Source of the DNA: Robiginitalea sp.
GTDB lineage: Bacteria > Bacteroidota > Bacteroidia > Flavobacteriales > Flavobacteriaceae
DNA: 64,000 bases
Assembly: GCA_024642005.1 (NCBI GenBank)
Contig: JAHECA010000004.1
Coordinates: 1 to 64,000 of the forward strand
Direction of reading: 5' to 3'
Part shown: piece by piece, positions 33,022-42,331 of the stretch
Position numbering within the stretch: the first letter of the stretch is position 1
How the letters are laid out: the number at the start of each line of letters is the position of its first letter
The notes under the pieces: model-generated
The model's input: only the letters and a program-made list of their open reading frames with translations
Database searches by the model: none
What the model was told of the DNA's origin: nothing
Made by a program: the position numbers and the translations under genes

Positions 33022-34091
33022 ACCGGATCGAGGAACTTACAACCCGTGCCAAAGACCTGCTGAAGGAGCTCATCGAAATCCCGTCCTATTCGGGGCAGGA
33101 AGTACAGACGGCCGACAAGATCGCCACCTGGCTCGAAAGGGAGGGCATAGCTGTACGGCGCAAGGGAAACAACGTGTACGCCTTCAACAAGGATTATCGA
33201 GAGGGCCTGCCACTCTTGCTGTTGAATTCCCACCACGATACGGTTCGCCCCAACACGGCCTACACCCGTGACCCGTTCCGGGCCACCGTCGAAGACGGCA
33301 GGCTTTACGGCCTGGGCAGCAACGATGCCGGAGGGCCACTGGTCGCTCTCATGGCCTGCTTTGCCTATTGGCACCCCCGGCAGAACCTGTCGCACAACCT
33401 GGTGCTGGTAGCTTCGGCCGAGGAGGAAAATTCGGGCCCAAACGGGCTCAACAGCATGCTCGAGGTATTGCCCCCCATCGATGTGGCCATAGTGGGCGAA
33501 CCCACCCTGCTGGATTTGGCGATTGCCGAAAAGGGGCTGGTCATCTTTGATGCGGAAGTGGCGGGCACGCCCTCCCATGCCGCCCACCCCAACGACAATA
33601 ATTCCATATACAATACCATTTCCGTACTGGAATGGTTCCGCAACTACAGGTTCCCAAAGGTTTCCGAGGTGCTGGGCGAGGTAAAACTCACCGTAACCCA
33701 GATTAATGCCGGTACCCAGCACAACGTGGTGCCCGCCAAGGTAGACCTGGTAATCGATGTGCGGGTGAATGACTGCTATTCAAACCGGGAAATCGAGGAG
33801 ATCCTGACCGCCCAGGCGCCCTGTAAGCTCAAGGCGAGGTCGCTGCGTCTCAATTCGTCGTGCATCGCCACCGATCACCCCCTGGTGCAGGCTGGGGTTC
33901 GGTTGGGCCGGGCAACCTACGGCTCACCCACCCTGTCAGACCAGGCGGCCCTGAGCTGCCCTTCCCTGAAACTGGGCCCAGGAGACAGCCGGCGTTCCCA
34001 TTCTGCGGACGAGTTTATCTTCCTCGAGGAAATTGAGCAGGGCGTGGGCCTGTACATCGCCATACTCGAAGAGCTGCTGGAAGGCCGGTAG
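33018..34091 (+). CDS. argE: M20 metallohydrolase, N-acylcitrulline/ornithine deacylase (ArgE type)
   Basis: Removes the acyl group, here probably from N-acylcitrulline, because the carbamoylation step acts on the acylated form. The 357-residue product shows the dinuclear-zinc motifs LLNSHHDTVRP (His, Asp), GLGSNDAGGPLVALMA (Asp), ASAEEENSGPNGL (catalytic and bridging Glu) and IVGEPT, then the dimerisation domain (about 170-270) and a final His in RRSHSADEFIF. The ATG overlaps the argB stop. A 132-bp gap to argH follows, with a weak TTG and TAGTTTTA pair, so argH may also have its own promoter. Confidence 0.88.
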   Translation: MNRIEELTTRAKDLLKELIEIPSYSGQEVQTADKIATWLEREGIAVRRKGNNVYAFNKDYREGLPLLLLNSHHDTVRPNTAYTRDPFRATVEDGRLYGLGSNDAGGPLVALMACFAYWHPRQNLSHNLVLVASAEEENSGPNGLNSMLEVLPPIDVAIVGEPTLLDLAIAEKGLVIFDAEVAGTPSHAAHPNDNNSIYNTISVLEWFRNYRFPKVSEVLGEVKLTVTQINAGTQHNVVPAKVDLVIDVRVNDCYSNREIEEILTAQAPCKLKARSLRLNSSCIATDHPLVQAGVRLGRATYGSPTLSDQAALSCPSLKLGPGDSRRSHSADEFIFLEEIEQGVGLYIAILEELLEGR

Positions 34092-34223
34092 CCGGCTGCG
34101 CATAGCGCGAAACAGGCGCAGGGCCCGGGCGATAGGGCCTTGCAGGGAAAAAGTGTAGTTTTACCATGGGGGTAGCCGGGGAAAGTTCCCCTTTCATCGT
34201 ACTCCCTTCAAAGAATAGGACAT

Positions 34224-35513
34224 ATGAAACTATGGGATAAAGGCACGGGGCCAGACGCAAAAACAGACCGTTTTACGGTGGGCCACGACCGGGAGCTGGA
34301 TCTGGTGCTCGCTGTTTACGACATCAGGGCATCGAGGGCCCACGCCCGTATGCTGGGCGAAATCGGCCTGCTCACAGCTGCCGAGACCCGCGACCTGGTA
34401 CGCGAACTCGACCTGCTCGAGCGCGAGGCCGAGGCAGGTCGGTTTACCATCGAGCCCGAATTCGAAGACATGCATTCGAAAATCGAATACCTCCTCACCG
34501 AGAAACTGGGAGACGCCGGGAAAAAGATCCACACGGCCCGTTCAAGGAACGACCAGGTATTGGTGGCCCTTCAACTCTATCTGAAAGCAGAATTGGAGGG
34601 GTTGCAGGGGCGCGTGAAAGCCCTTTTCGACCTGCTGATGGACCAGGCCGAGGCCCACAAAGGCGTGCTGCTGCCCGGGTATACCCACCTGCAGATCGCT
34701 ATGCCCTCTTCGTTCGGCCTTTGGTTTTCGGCCTACGCCGAAAGCCTGATTGACGATATGTACATGTTGCAGGCAGCCTGCCGCGTGGCCGACCAGAACC
34801 CGTTGGGCAGCGCCGCCGGGTACGGCAGCTCCTTTCCGATTGACCGCGATTTCACCACCCGCGAACTCGGCTTTTCGGCCCTAAAAGTAAATGTGGTGGC
34901 CGCCCAGATGGGCCGGGGCAAGGTAGAACGGGCCACGGCAACCGCCCTCTCGGCTGTGGCTGCCACCCTGGGCAAGCTGGCTATGGATGTGTGCCTGTAC
35001 ATGAGCCAGAATTTCGGATTCATCAGCTTTCCCGACCGGCTCACCACTGGCAGCAGTATCATGCCACACAAGAAAAACCCGGATATCTTCGAACTCATCA
35101 GGGGTAAGTGCAACCTGTTGCAGGGCGTTCCGGGCCAGCTGGCCTTGCTCACCACCAACCTGCCCAGCGGGTACCACCGCGACCTGCAACTCACCAAAGA
35201 GGTATTGCTCCCGGCCGTGGAATCGCTGAAAGCCTGCCTCGAAATGGCGATGGAAAGCCTCAGGGAGGCACAGGTACGGGGCGATATACTCGACGACCCG
35301 AAATACGATTACCTATTCAGCGTAGATGCATTGAACCAGCTGGTGAACGACGGGGTGCCGTTTCGGGATGCCTACCGGCAGATGGCCGCCTCCATTGCAG
35401 ACGGCAGTTACAAACCCCTCAAGAGTGCTTCTCACACCCACCAGGGCAGCCTGGGGAACCTGTGCCTGGACCGGATTCGCGAAAAGATGGAGGAGGCCCT
35501 TAGGGCTACTTAA
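34224..35513 (+). CDS. argH: Argininosuccinate lyase
   Basis: Splits argininosuccinate into arginine and fumarate. The 429-residue product belongs to the fumarase/aspartase superfamily: DIRASRAHARMLGEIGLL, FEDMHSKIEYLLTEKLGDAG, TARSRNDQVLVALQLYLKAE, LPGYTHLQIAMPSSFG (catalytic His), NPLGSAAGYGSSFPIDRDFT and the signature GSSIMPHKKNPD with the catalytic Ser. Length is slightly short (family about 460). The C-terminus overlaps the convergent rluB by 8 bp. It closes the nine-gene arginine operon. Confidence 0.95.
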   Translation: MKLWDKGTGPDAKTDRFTVGHDRELDLVLAVYDIRASRAHARMLGEIGLLTAAETRDLVRELDLLEREAEAGRFTIEPEFEDMHSKIEYLLTEKLGDAGKKIHTARSRNDQVLVALQLYLKAELEGLQGRVKALFDLLMDQAEAHKGVLLPGYTHLQIAMPSSFGLWFSAYAESLIDDMYMLQAACRVADQNPLGSAAGYGSSFPIDRDFTTRELGFSALKVNVVAAQMGRGKVERATATALSAVAATLGKLAMDVCLYMSQNFGFISFPDRLTTGSSIMPHKKNPDIFELIRGKCNLLQGVPGQLALLTTNLPSGYHRDLQLTKEVLLPAVESLKACLEMAMESLREAQVRGDILDDPKYDYLFSVDALNQLVNDGVPFRDAYRQMAASIADGSYKPLKSASHTHQGSLGNLCLDRIREKMEEALRAT

Positions 35514-36381
35514 TCATACCAAGGTTAATGACCTCCTGCCGGGTAAGGGGGCGCCAGTGCCCCCTGGGCAGGTCTTTTTTGGTAAGGCCTGCAAAAACCA
35601 CCCGGTCGAGTTTGACCACTTCGTAGCCCAGGTGCTCAAAAATGCGCCGAACAATACGGTTTTTGCCGCTGTGGATCTCGATGCCAACCTCCCGTTTGCT
35701 GGCCCCGTCTATATGGCTCACTTCGTCGGCCTTGATTGTCCCGTCTTCCAGCTCAATTCCTTCCCTGATTTTCTTCAGGTCTTCGGTTTTCAACACCCGG
35801 TTGAGTTCCACGTGGTAGATTTTCCTGACCCCGTGCTTCGGATGCGTGAGTTTCTTGGCCAGTTCCCCGTCGTTGGTAAAAAGCAACAGGCCGGTGGTGT
35901 TCCGGTCGAGCCTTCCAACAGGGACCAGCCGGGCGCGTGTGGCACTTGAGATCAGCTCCATAACGGTGCGCCGTCCCTGTTCATCCTTGGTGGTGGTTAT
36001 GAAGTTTTTGGGTTTATTCAGCAAGATATACTCCTTCTTCTCAGCCTTGATCAGCCGGCCGTCAAAGTGGACTTCGTCGGTGGGCCGTACCTGATATCCC
36101 ATCTCGGTGATGGGTTTGCCGTTCACGGTAACATTTCCGGCTGCGATGTACGTGTCGGCCTCCCGGCGCGAACAGATACCCGCGTTGGCGACATATTTAT
36201 TGAGGCGGATGAGCCCGGGCTCAGCTTTTGCAGCCGGGGGCTGGTTGCCTATGGGGGCGTTGCCCCGCGCATAGCTTTTACTCCTGAAATTGCCGCTTCC
36301 CCGGCCGGAAGCCCGTCGGTCGTTTCCGGAACCACCCCGTCCCGGGGGTTTGTTGCCTTTGGAGCCATGCGATCTGTTCAT
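35506..36381 (-). CDS. rluB: 23S rRNA pseudouridine synthase of the RluB/RsuA family
   Basis: Isomerises a uridine in 23S rRNA. The 291-residue product has a basic disordered N-terminal tail rich in Gly, Arg and Ser (about 1-55), an S4 RNA-binding domain (IRLNKYVANAGICSRREADT), and the pseudouridine synthase domain with the catalytic Asp in VPVGRLDRNTTGLLLFTND. YHVELNRVLKTEDLKKI and GKNRIVRRIFEHLGYEV are further family blocks. The tail is longer than in E. coli RluB, as often in Bacteroidetes. It is the last gene of the minus-strand run, 51 bp from the prenyltransferase gene. Confidence 0.9.
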   Translation of the reverse strand: MNRSHGSKGNKPPGRGGSGNDRRASGRGSGNFRSKSYARGNAPIGNQPPAAKAEPGLIRLNKYVANAGICSRREADTYIAAGNVTVNGKPITEMGYQVRPTDEVHFDGRLIKAEKKEYILLNKPKNFITTTKDEQGRRTVMELISSATRARLVPVGRLDRNTTGLLLFTNDGELAKKLTHPKHGVRKIYHVELNRVLKTEDLKKIREGIELEDGTIKADEVSHIDGASKREVGIEIHSGKNRIVRRIFEHLGYEVVKLDRVVFAGLTKKDLPRGHWRPLTRQEVINLGMIK

Positions 36382-36432
36382 ACACTGTTTTCGGCAAAGG
36401 TAATGAATTGGCCGGGGCTGCCCCTGTATGCG

Positions 36433-37338
36433 CTACAGGATTCGGTTTAAAACCAAATCGATATCGATAAGAAGGATGCCAAATACCCCAGAGACAATGA
36501 TAAATTTCAGGATGTTGTGCAGCCAGACGTAGTGCGTCTTGCTGTGCGAATTCCAGAGCAGGATCAGGAAGAGCAGCAACAGCAGGCTGCTGGCGATGAA
36601 GTACAGGTACATATAGCCGATATCAAAAAAGCGGATAAGCAGGTAGGCGGGCACCAGGGCAAGCAGCATCAAAAAGGTTACGTAGCGCTTAGACACCAAG
36701 GCACCGTATTTCACGGCTATCGTGCGGTAATTCTGCGCCAGGTCTCCGGCAACGTTTTCCATGTCTTTGATTAGCTCCCTGCTCAGGATCAGCAGAAACA
36801 GGAAAAGGGCGTGCACGAAAATAACGGTCTTGAAATTCTGGTAGTAGACAAACACCGCGAAAAAGGGCGCAATGGCCAGGGTGGCCGACACAAAATTACC
36901 CAAAAAGGTTATGCGCTTGAGGCGGTGCGAATACAGCCAGATCCCGAAAATATAAGCTGCAAAGAATAGGGCCGCCCGAAAGGAGACGTAACTCGCCAAC
37001 AATACGGAAGCGAAATTCAAAACAAAATAAGCCTGGATCTTGGTGCGCTGCGGCACCAGCCTGTCGAGCATGGTCTTGCGCGGTTTGTTGATCAGGTCTT
37101 TCTCGGAATCGTAAAAGTTGTTGATGATGTACCCCCCGGCAATTACCAGGGTCGAACAAAGCACAATCAAAAAGAGGTTCGGGTCAAAGACCACCTCCCT
37201 GAGCGGCCGCTCTGACGCCAGGATGTAAATGGCGGCCAGATACTGCGCCAAGGCAATGATGCCGATATTATAACCCCGTACGATGGAAAAAAGGCTGAGG
37301 GCCTTCAGGGCCAGGATTCGGTTCTTCCGACTGACCAT
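36433..37338 (-). CDS. UbiA-family prenyltransferase (GGGP-geranylgeranyltransferase-like)
   Basis: A 301-residue inner-membrane protein with about eight to nine spans. The two Asp-rich prenyl-diphosphate motifs are GGYIINNFYDSEKDLINKPR (N-x-x-x-D form) and SRELIKDMENVAGDLAQNYR. RPxR-like KPRKTMLDRLVPQ follows the first. These place it in the UbiA superfamily, in the branch Bacteroidetes genomes call geranylgeranylglycerol-phosphate geranylgeranyltransferase; the real acceptor is not known. It is 10 bp after mevalonate kinase and sits with the mevalonate genes, which would supply its prenyl diphosphate. Confidence 0.8.
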   Translation of the reverse strand: MVSRKNRILALKALSLFSIVRGYNIGIIALAQYLAAIYILASERPLREVVFDPNLFLIVLCSTLVIAGGYIINNFYDSEKDLINKPRKTMLDRLVPQRTKIQAYFVLNFASVLLASYVSFRAALFFAAYIFGIWLYSHRLKRITFLGNFVSATLAIAPFFAVFVYYQNFKTVIFVHALFLFLLILSRELIKDMENVAGDLAQNYRTIAVKYGALVSKRYVTFLMLLALVPAYLLIRFFDIGYMYLYFIASSLLLLLFLILLWNSHSKTHYVWLHNILKFIIVSGVFGILLIDIDLVLNRIL

Positions 37339-37348
37339 GCCAGGGGGT

Positions 37349-38287
37349 TCAGAAGTTGTAGACCACTTCCAGCCGGTGCCCCTGGAGCGCTTTTTGGGCT
37401 TTGGCCAGGTCTTCCGTAAAGCCCAGGATGTAACCGCCCCCGCCAGAACCGCACAATTTGAGGTAATATGCGTTCGATTCGATACCCTGCTTCCACAACT
37501 GGTGGAATTCGGCCGGGATCATGGGCTTAAAGTGGTTCAGCACCACATGCGACAGCTTTTTGATATTTCCGAAGAGGGAAGTCATGTCCCCGCTGAGGAA
37601 ATCTTCCACGCAGGCATCCGTATAGCGGATAAACTTATCCTTGAGCACCTTGCGGAAGCCTTCCTGCTTCATTTTTTCCATAAAAATTTGCACCATTGGC
37701 GCCGTTTCGCCCACGCTGCCGCTGTCGAGCAAAAATACGGCTCCTTTTCCACCGGGGTTTTGGGAAGGCAGGCATGTAGACTCAATGTGGTCTTTGGAAT
37801 GGATCAGGATGGGCAGACTCAGGTAGCTGTTCAGGGGGTCAAGGCCTGAAGACCTGCCGTGAAAAAAGGACTCCATTTTACCGAAAATCTCCTTCAGGGA
37901 AAGCAATTTTTCCCGTGTCAGGTTTTCGAGAACCGTGATTTTCGATAAGGCATACCTGTCGTAAACGGCAGCCACAAGCGCCCCGCTGCTGCCCACTCCG
38001 TAGCCCTGAGGGATGGAACTGTCGAAATACATCCCCTCGTCAAGGTCTTTCCGGAGTAATTCCAGGTCGAAACGCACGGCATCCGGGTCTTCCTGCTGCA
38101 GGTGTTCGAGGTGCCCCGCAAACCGGCGAAGGCTCGCGTTCGACCTTTGAGCCGATTCATCCGGGTTGTCATCCTTTTTCAGGGCCCCTTTGAAGAAATT
38201 ATAGGGGATTGACAAACCCCGTGAGTCTTTGATTATTCCGTATTCCCCGAAAAGCAGAATTTTGGAATAGAAAAGCGGTCCTTTCAT
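37349..38287 (-). CDS. mvk: Mevalonate kinase (GHMP superfamily)
   Basis: Phosphorylates mevalonate in the isoprenoid pathway. The 312-residue product begins MKGPLFYSKILLFGEYGIIK, with the Lys and the GEY motif of GHMP kinases. The ATP loop is PQGYGVGSSGALVAAVYDRY, the helix motif GRSSGLDPLNSYLSLPI carries the catalytic Asp, and LKLCGSGGGGYILGFTEDL is motif 3. It lies between diphosphomevalonate decarboxylase (113 bp away) and the UbiA gene (10 bp). Distinction from phosphomevalonate kinase rests on the Bacteroidetes pattern, so the step is likely but not proven. Confidence 0.83.
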   Translation of the reverse strand: MKGPLFYSKILLFGEYGIIKDSRGLSIPYNFFKGALKKDDNPDESAQRSNASLRRFAGHLEHLQQEDPDAVRFDLELLRKDLDEGMYFDSSIPQGYGVGSSGALVAAVYDRYALSKITVLENLTREKLLSLKEIFGKMESFFHGRSSGLDPLNSYLSLPILIHSKDHIESTCLPSQNPGGKGAVFLLDSGSVGETAPMVQIFMEKMKQEGFRKVLKDKFIRYTDACVEDFLSGDMTSLFGNIKKLSHVVLNHFKPMIPAEFHQLWKQGIESNAYYLKLCGSGGGGYILGFTEDLAKAQKALQGHRLEVVYNF

Positions 38288-38400
38288 AAATGCAGCGGAG
38301 TTACTCGATCAAAAATACAAACTTTCCTGCAAAAGTATTGAAAATTATACCCTTATGCGGACTTCTCCCCGGTGATTGGCCAAAATCCGTCGACCGCCAG

Positions 38401-39486
38401 TCAACCGATACGTCCTGCCCCAGGGCCGGTGCGGTCGCACAGGTGCTGCCCCTGCTGGCAGTATTTCAGCAATTCCTGACGGATGAAAGGGTACACCTCT
38501 TTTGCAACTGCTTCCGGGTAAAGCACATGTACGTTGGCCCCGGCATCCAGGGTAAAGCAGACCGGCTGGCCGCTTTCGGCTCGATACTCCCTGATCCGCT
38601 CCAGGATAGACAGGGTTTCAGGCTTCATCAGCACGTAAGACGGATGGCTGGTCAGCATCATGGCGTGCAGGCTCAGGGCTTCGGTTTCCACCACTTCCAT
38701 AAAGGCAGGAAGGTCGCCATCTCGGAGAATGCCCTTCAAGCGATCAAGGTTGCTGCGGGCCTGGGCGAACCGGGCTTCCGCAAAGGGATGGCCGTGCATC
38801 AGGCCGTGCCCGGCCGTGCTGCTCACCGGTTTACGGCCCTTGTCTACTAAAAGGATGGTGTCGTGGAATCGTTCGAAAACCGGATGTACCTGTCCCGGAT
38901 ACGGGATCGCATAGAGGTCGGAGCTCCCCGCGAGGCCCTTGTGCGCGCCCCAAAGCACCAGGCCCCCGTCGATGCTGCGGGCCGCAGAGCCAGATCCCAG
39001 GCGGGCCAGGAAGGAAGCCTTCCGTCTGAATTGTTCCGGGGTCATCTCCGGCAGCAGGCTGCGCTCTAGGTCGGTCAGGCAGAGGGCCAGGGCCGCCAGG
39101 CCGCTGGCCGAAGAGGCGATCCCGCTGCTGTGGGGGAAGCTGTTGGAAGTGTGTACTTCGAGTTGCAAACCCCTCAGAAAAGGCTGATAATCGACCGCAT
39201 AGCCCAGAAATTTACTGATCTTGGGGGCGAATTCAGGGGCCAGATGCCCTTCAAAAAAAACGTGGACGGCCGGAGCATCTGAAGCTCCAGCCGACCTGCT
39301 GAAGCGCAGTTCTGTTCGGGTACGGCAGGCGTCGAGCGTAAAACTGACCGAAGGGTTGGCGGGTAGCTGCACACCGGTCTTCCCCCAGTACTTCACCAGG
39401 GCGATATTGCTGGGGGCCTGCCAAGAAACCGATCCCGATTCGGGCAGGGCTGCAGTCGTCTTGCACTTGAATTCCTCCAGATTCAT
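38401..39486 (-). CDS. mvaD: Diphosphomevalonate decarboxylase
   Basis: Converts mevalonate diphosphate to isopentenyl diphosphate with ATP. The 361-residue product shows SWQAPSNIALVKYWGKTG, the ATP-loop region FPHSSGIASSASGLAALALC, GSGSAARSIDGGLVLWG (catalytic Asp in the SARSID motif), and CFTLDAGANVHVLYPE near the C-terminus. These are typical of MvaD. The Met at 39486 is chosen because a perfect TATCTTTG -7 element (39500-39507) puts transcription start after the upstream Met. It is first in the minus-strand isoprenoid operon mvaD-mvk-ubiA-rluB. Confidence 0.92.
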   Translation of the reverse strand: MNLEEFKCKTTAALPESGSVSWQAPSNIALVKYWGKTGVQLPANPSVSFTLDACRTRTELRFSRSAGASDAPAVHVFFEGHLAPEFAPKISKFLGYAVDYQPFLRGLQLEVHTSNSFPHSSGIASSASGLAALALCLTDLERSLLPEMTPEQFRRKASFLARLGSGSAARSIDGGLVLWGAHKGLAGSSDLYAIPYPGQVHPVFERFHDTILLVDKGRKPVSSTAGHGLMHGHPFAEARFAQARSNLDRLKGILRDGDLPAFMEVVETEALSLHAMMLTSHPSYVLMKPETLSILERIREYRAESGQPVCFTLDAGANVHVLYPEAVAKEVYPFIRQELLKYCQQGQHLCDRTGPGAGRIG

Positions 39487-39499
39487 GCCGGTTTTTTGG

Positions 39500-39507
39500 C
39501 AAAGATA
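39500..39507 (-). promoter_or_regulatory. -7 promoter element of the mvaD operon
   Basis: Perfect TATCTTTG on the minus strand, 13 bp from the mvaD ATG. The expected TTG at -33 is degenerate (TTA at about 20 bp), so only the -7 part is convincing. Confidence 0.5.
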
Positions 39508-39556
39508 GTCCATCTTGCCGCCGCCGCATAATCTAAATAATTCCTACATTAGGAGC

Positions 39557-40039
39557 ATGAGGGCCCGAAAAAAGACCTACCAACGTATTGCCATTTCGGT
39601 CGCAGTCTGCCTGCTGGTCGGAGCCTTGTCGGGGTTTGCCACCCAAAGCTCCGTCGGAACCTGGTACCCGGGCCTGGCCAAACCCGCCTTTACTCCCCCC
39701 GACTGGTTGTTCGGACCGGTTTGGACCGCCCTTTACATCGGCATGGGAATAGCCGCAGGACTGGTATGGGCCCGTGGGCTCCACCATGTCTGGGTCAAAA
39801 CGGCTCTGTATTATTTCGGTTTTCAGCTTTTGGTCAACGGGGGCTGGAGCGTCGTTTTTTTCGGCCTGCGCAACCCAGGAGCGGCCCTTTGGGTTATCGG
39901 ACTGCTCCTGGTACTGATTATCCTGACCCTACGCGCGTTTCGGGTGGTGAGCAAAAAGGCTGCCTGGCTGCTGGTGCCTTACCTGATTTGGGTGCTTTTC
40001 GCCAGCCTGCTCAACCTTCGAATCGTCCAACTCAATTAA
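39557..40039 (+). CDS. tspO: TspO/MBR family membrane protein
   Basis: A 160-residue five-helix protein of the TspO (tryptophan-rich sensory protein, peripheral benzodiazepine receptor) family. WYPGLAKPAFTPPDWLFGPV in the first half and LLVNGGWSVVFFGLRNPGAA later match the family, including the tryptophans of the ligand pocket. Family members bind porphyrins or cholesterol-like ligands. The start at 39557 has an AGGAG just upstream and is better than a Met fourteen codons earlier. It is divergent from the mvaD operon, 70 bp apart, so a shared regulatory region is likely. Confidence 0.85.
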   Translation: MRARKKTYQRIAISVAVCLLVGALSGFATQSSVGTWYPGLAKPAFTPPDWLFGPVWTALYIGMGIAAGLVWARGLHHVWVKTALYYFGFQLLVNGGWSVVFFGLRNPGAALWVIGLLLVLIILTLRAFRVVSKKAAWLLVPYLIWVLFASLLNLRIVQLN

Positions 40040-40081
40040 CCCTCCCTTTCAATGGGCCAGCCCACAAACCAACCTGAATCC

Positions 40082-41584
40082 ATGGAAGAATACATTTTGG
40101 CCCTCGACCAGGGAACAACCAGTTGCCGGGCCCTGCTCTTTAACAAAAAAGGACAGATCGTCTCCTCTTGCCAAAAGGAATTCACCCAATATTTCCCGCA
40201 GCCGGGGTGGGTAGAGCACGACGCCTTGGAAATCTGGGACGTTCAGTCGGGCATGGCCTCAGAAGCCCTGGCCGGAAAAGGAGTGCGCCCTGCCCAGATA
40301 AAAGCCATCGGCATTACCAACCAGCGCGAAACCGTGGTGGTCTGGGACCGCCATACGGGGAAACCCCTGCACCCCGCCATCGTCTGGCAAGACAAGCGCA
40401 CCGCAGATTTCTGCGAAGAGTTGAAAAAGCTGGGCTATGAGCGCCTGATCCGCGAGCGGACCGGGCTGGTAGTCGACGCCTATTTCTCGGGCACCAAGGT
40501 GAAATGGATCCTCGACCAGGTCCCCGGGGCACGCGAAAGGGCACGCCAGGGTGATTTGCTTCTGGGCACCATCGATACCTGGCTGGTCTGGAACATGACT
40601 TCGGGTGCCCTGCATATCACCGATGTGACCAATGCCTCCCGCACCCTGCTTTTTAACATCCATACCCTTGACTGGGACCGGGAACTGCTGGCCCTGTTCG
40701 ATATTCCCGAAAGCATGCTCCCCCAGGTAAGGGAATCGAGCGAATGCTACGGCAGCACCACCGAAGCCTTTCTGAAGGAGGGCATCCCGATCGCGGGGAT
40801 AGCGGGCGACCAGCAAGCGGCGCTCTTCGGGCAGATGTGCACCTCGGCGGGCATGGTAAAGAACACCTATGGAACAGGTTGCTTTATGCTGATGAACATC
40901 GGGAAGGAGCCCATTGTTTCCCAAAATAACCTGCTGACCTCTGTCGGATGGAAGATCAAAGGGGAAACTACCTACGTGCTCGAAGGGAGCATCTTCATTG
41001 CCGGGGCCGTGGTCCAATGGCTGAGGGACGGGCTGAAGATCATTGCAGATTCGGCCGAAGTGGAAGCCCTTGCCGCCAGTGTTCCGGGCACAGACGGAGT
41101 ATACCTGATTCCGGCCTTTGCCGGGCTGGGGGCGCCTCACTGGAACCAACGGGCAAGGGGCGCGGCCTTCGGCCTGACCCGTGGCACCACCGATGCCCAT
41201 CTGGCGCGGGCAGCCCTGGAGTCGATCGCCTACCAGACCATGGACATCCTCAAGGCCATGGAAGCCGATTCGGGCATCCCCATTCGGGAGGTCAGGGTAG
41301 ATGGGGGGGCCACCGTAAACAACCTCCTCATGCAGTTCCAGGCCGAGGTATTGAACACCGAAACCGTAAGGCCTGTAGTGGTGGAGACAACCGTAATGGG
41401 TGCCGCCTTCCTGGCCGGCCTGGCTGTGGGCTACTGGAAGGGCTTAGAAGACATCCAATCCATCTGGCAGACAGATAAACGCTTTGTGCCCACCGCCGAG
41501 CGGACGTCTATAGAAGCGGGCATTCGCGGCTGGTACCGCGCCATCCGGGCGCTGGAAGCCTGGTCGGCCGATACCGCTCACTAA
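40082..41584 (+). CDS. glpK: Glycerol kinase
   Basis: Phosphorylates glycerol to sn-glycerol 3-phosphate. The 500-residue product has the FGGY-fold blocks [20 protein letters not shown] (4-23), [94 protein letters not shown] and [19 protein letters not shown]. Length is normal. I chose the Met at 40082, ten codons after an earlier one, since conserved sequence starts at [10 protein letters not shown]. The facilitator gene follows 18 bp downstream; no GlpD is in the window. Confidence 0.95.
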   Translation: MEEYILALDQGTTSCRALLFNKKGQIVSSCQKEFTQYFPQPGWVEHDALEIWDVQSGMASEALAGKGVRPAQIKAIGITNQRETVVVWDRHTGKPLHPAIVWQDKRTADFCEELKKLGYERLIRERTGLVVDAYFSGTKVKWILDQVPGARERARQGDLLLGTIDTWLVWNMTSGALHITDVTNASRTLLFNIHTLDWDRELLALFDIPESMLPQVRESSECYGSTTEAFLKEGIPIAGIAGDQQAALFGQMCTSAGMVKNTYGTGCFMLMNIGKEPIVSQNNLLTSVGWKIKGETTYVLEGSIFIAGAVVQWLRDGLKIIADSAEVEALAASVPGTDGVYLIPAFAGLGAPHWNQRARGAAFGLTRGTTDAHLARAALESIAYQTMDILKAMEADSGIPIREVRVDGGATVNNLLMQFQAEVLNTETVRPVVVETTVMGAAFLAGLAVGYWKGLEDIQSIWQTDKRFVPTAERTSIEAGIRGWYRAIRALEAWSADTAH

Positions 41585-41602
41585 CAACCTAATCAAAAAA
41601 GC

Positions 41603-42331
41603 ATGACAGCATTTACAGCAGAAATAATCGGGACTTTCCTGCTCATCCTCATGGGTTGCGGGGTGAATGCCAACGTGGTACTGGAAGGGACCAAGGGGCA
41701 GAACAGCGGGTGGATCGTGATCACAACAGGGTGGGCCCTGGCAGTCTTTGTGGGAGTGGTCGTATCGACGCCCTACAGCGGGGCCCATCTGAACCCTGCT
41801 GTTACCGTGGGGCTGGCTGCTGCCGGCGAATTTCCCTGGCAACAGGCCCCCTCCTATATATTGGCACAGCTTCTGGGCGCACTGGCCGGTGCCCTCGGGG
41901 TCTGGCTCATGCACAAAGACCACTTTAACCGCACGGCTGAACCGGGGATGCAACTGGGCGTTTTCAGCACCTCTCCGGCCATCCGCAATCCGGCCCTGAA
42001 CCTGTTGGGGGAAGGGCTCGGAACCTTCGTGCTTGTTTTTACGGTACTCTACTTCTCAGACGCTACCCTGGGCGACAGCCAAACGGTGATTGGCCTGGGT
42101 TCCCTGGGGGCCCTGCCCGTAGCCCTGCTGGTCTGGGGTATCGGCCTGTCCCTGGGTGGCACCACAGGATACGCCATCAATCCGGCCCGCGACCTGGGGC
42201 CCCGAATCATTCACTATTTGGTACCCATTAAGGGGAAGGGTAGCAGCCAATGGGGATACAGCTGGGTGCCGGTTGTAGGACCGGTTGCAGGGGCCACTGT
42301 GGCCGCCCTGCTTTATCTGGCGCTCTCCTGA
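41603..42331 (+). CDS. glpF: Glycerol facilitator, MIP/aquaporin family
   Basis: A 242-residue channel with six spans and the two half-helix NPA motifs, GAHLNPAVTVGLA and GYAINPARDLGPR. The Asp after the second NPAR (NPARD) is the mark of glycerol-conducting aquaglyceroporins rather than water channels. It provides uptake for glycerol kinase, 18 bp upstream. The last 19 bp overlap the convergent HI0933-type flavoprotein gene. Confidence 0.92.
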   Translation: MTAFTAEIIGTFLLILMGCGVNANVVLEGTKGQNSGWIVITTGWALAVFVGVVVSTPYSGAHLNPAVTVGLAAAGEFPWQQAPSYILAQLLGALAGALGVWLMHKDHFNRTAEPGMQLGVFSTSPAIRNPALNLLGEGLGTFVLVFTVLYFSDATLGDSQTVIGLGSLGALPVALLVWGIGLSLGGTTGYAINPARDLGPRIIHYLVPIKGKGSSQWGYSWVPVVGPVAGATVAALLYLALS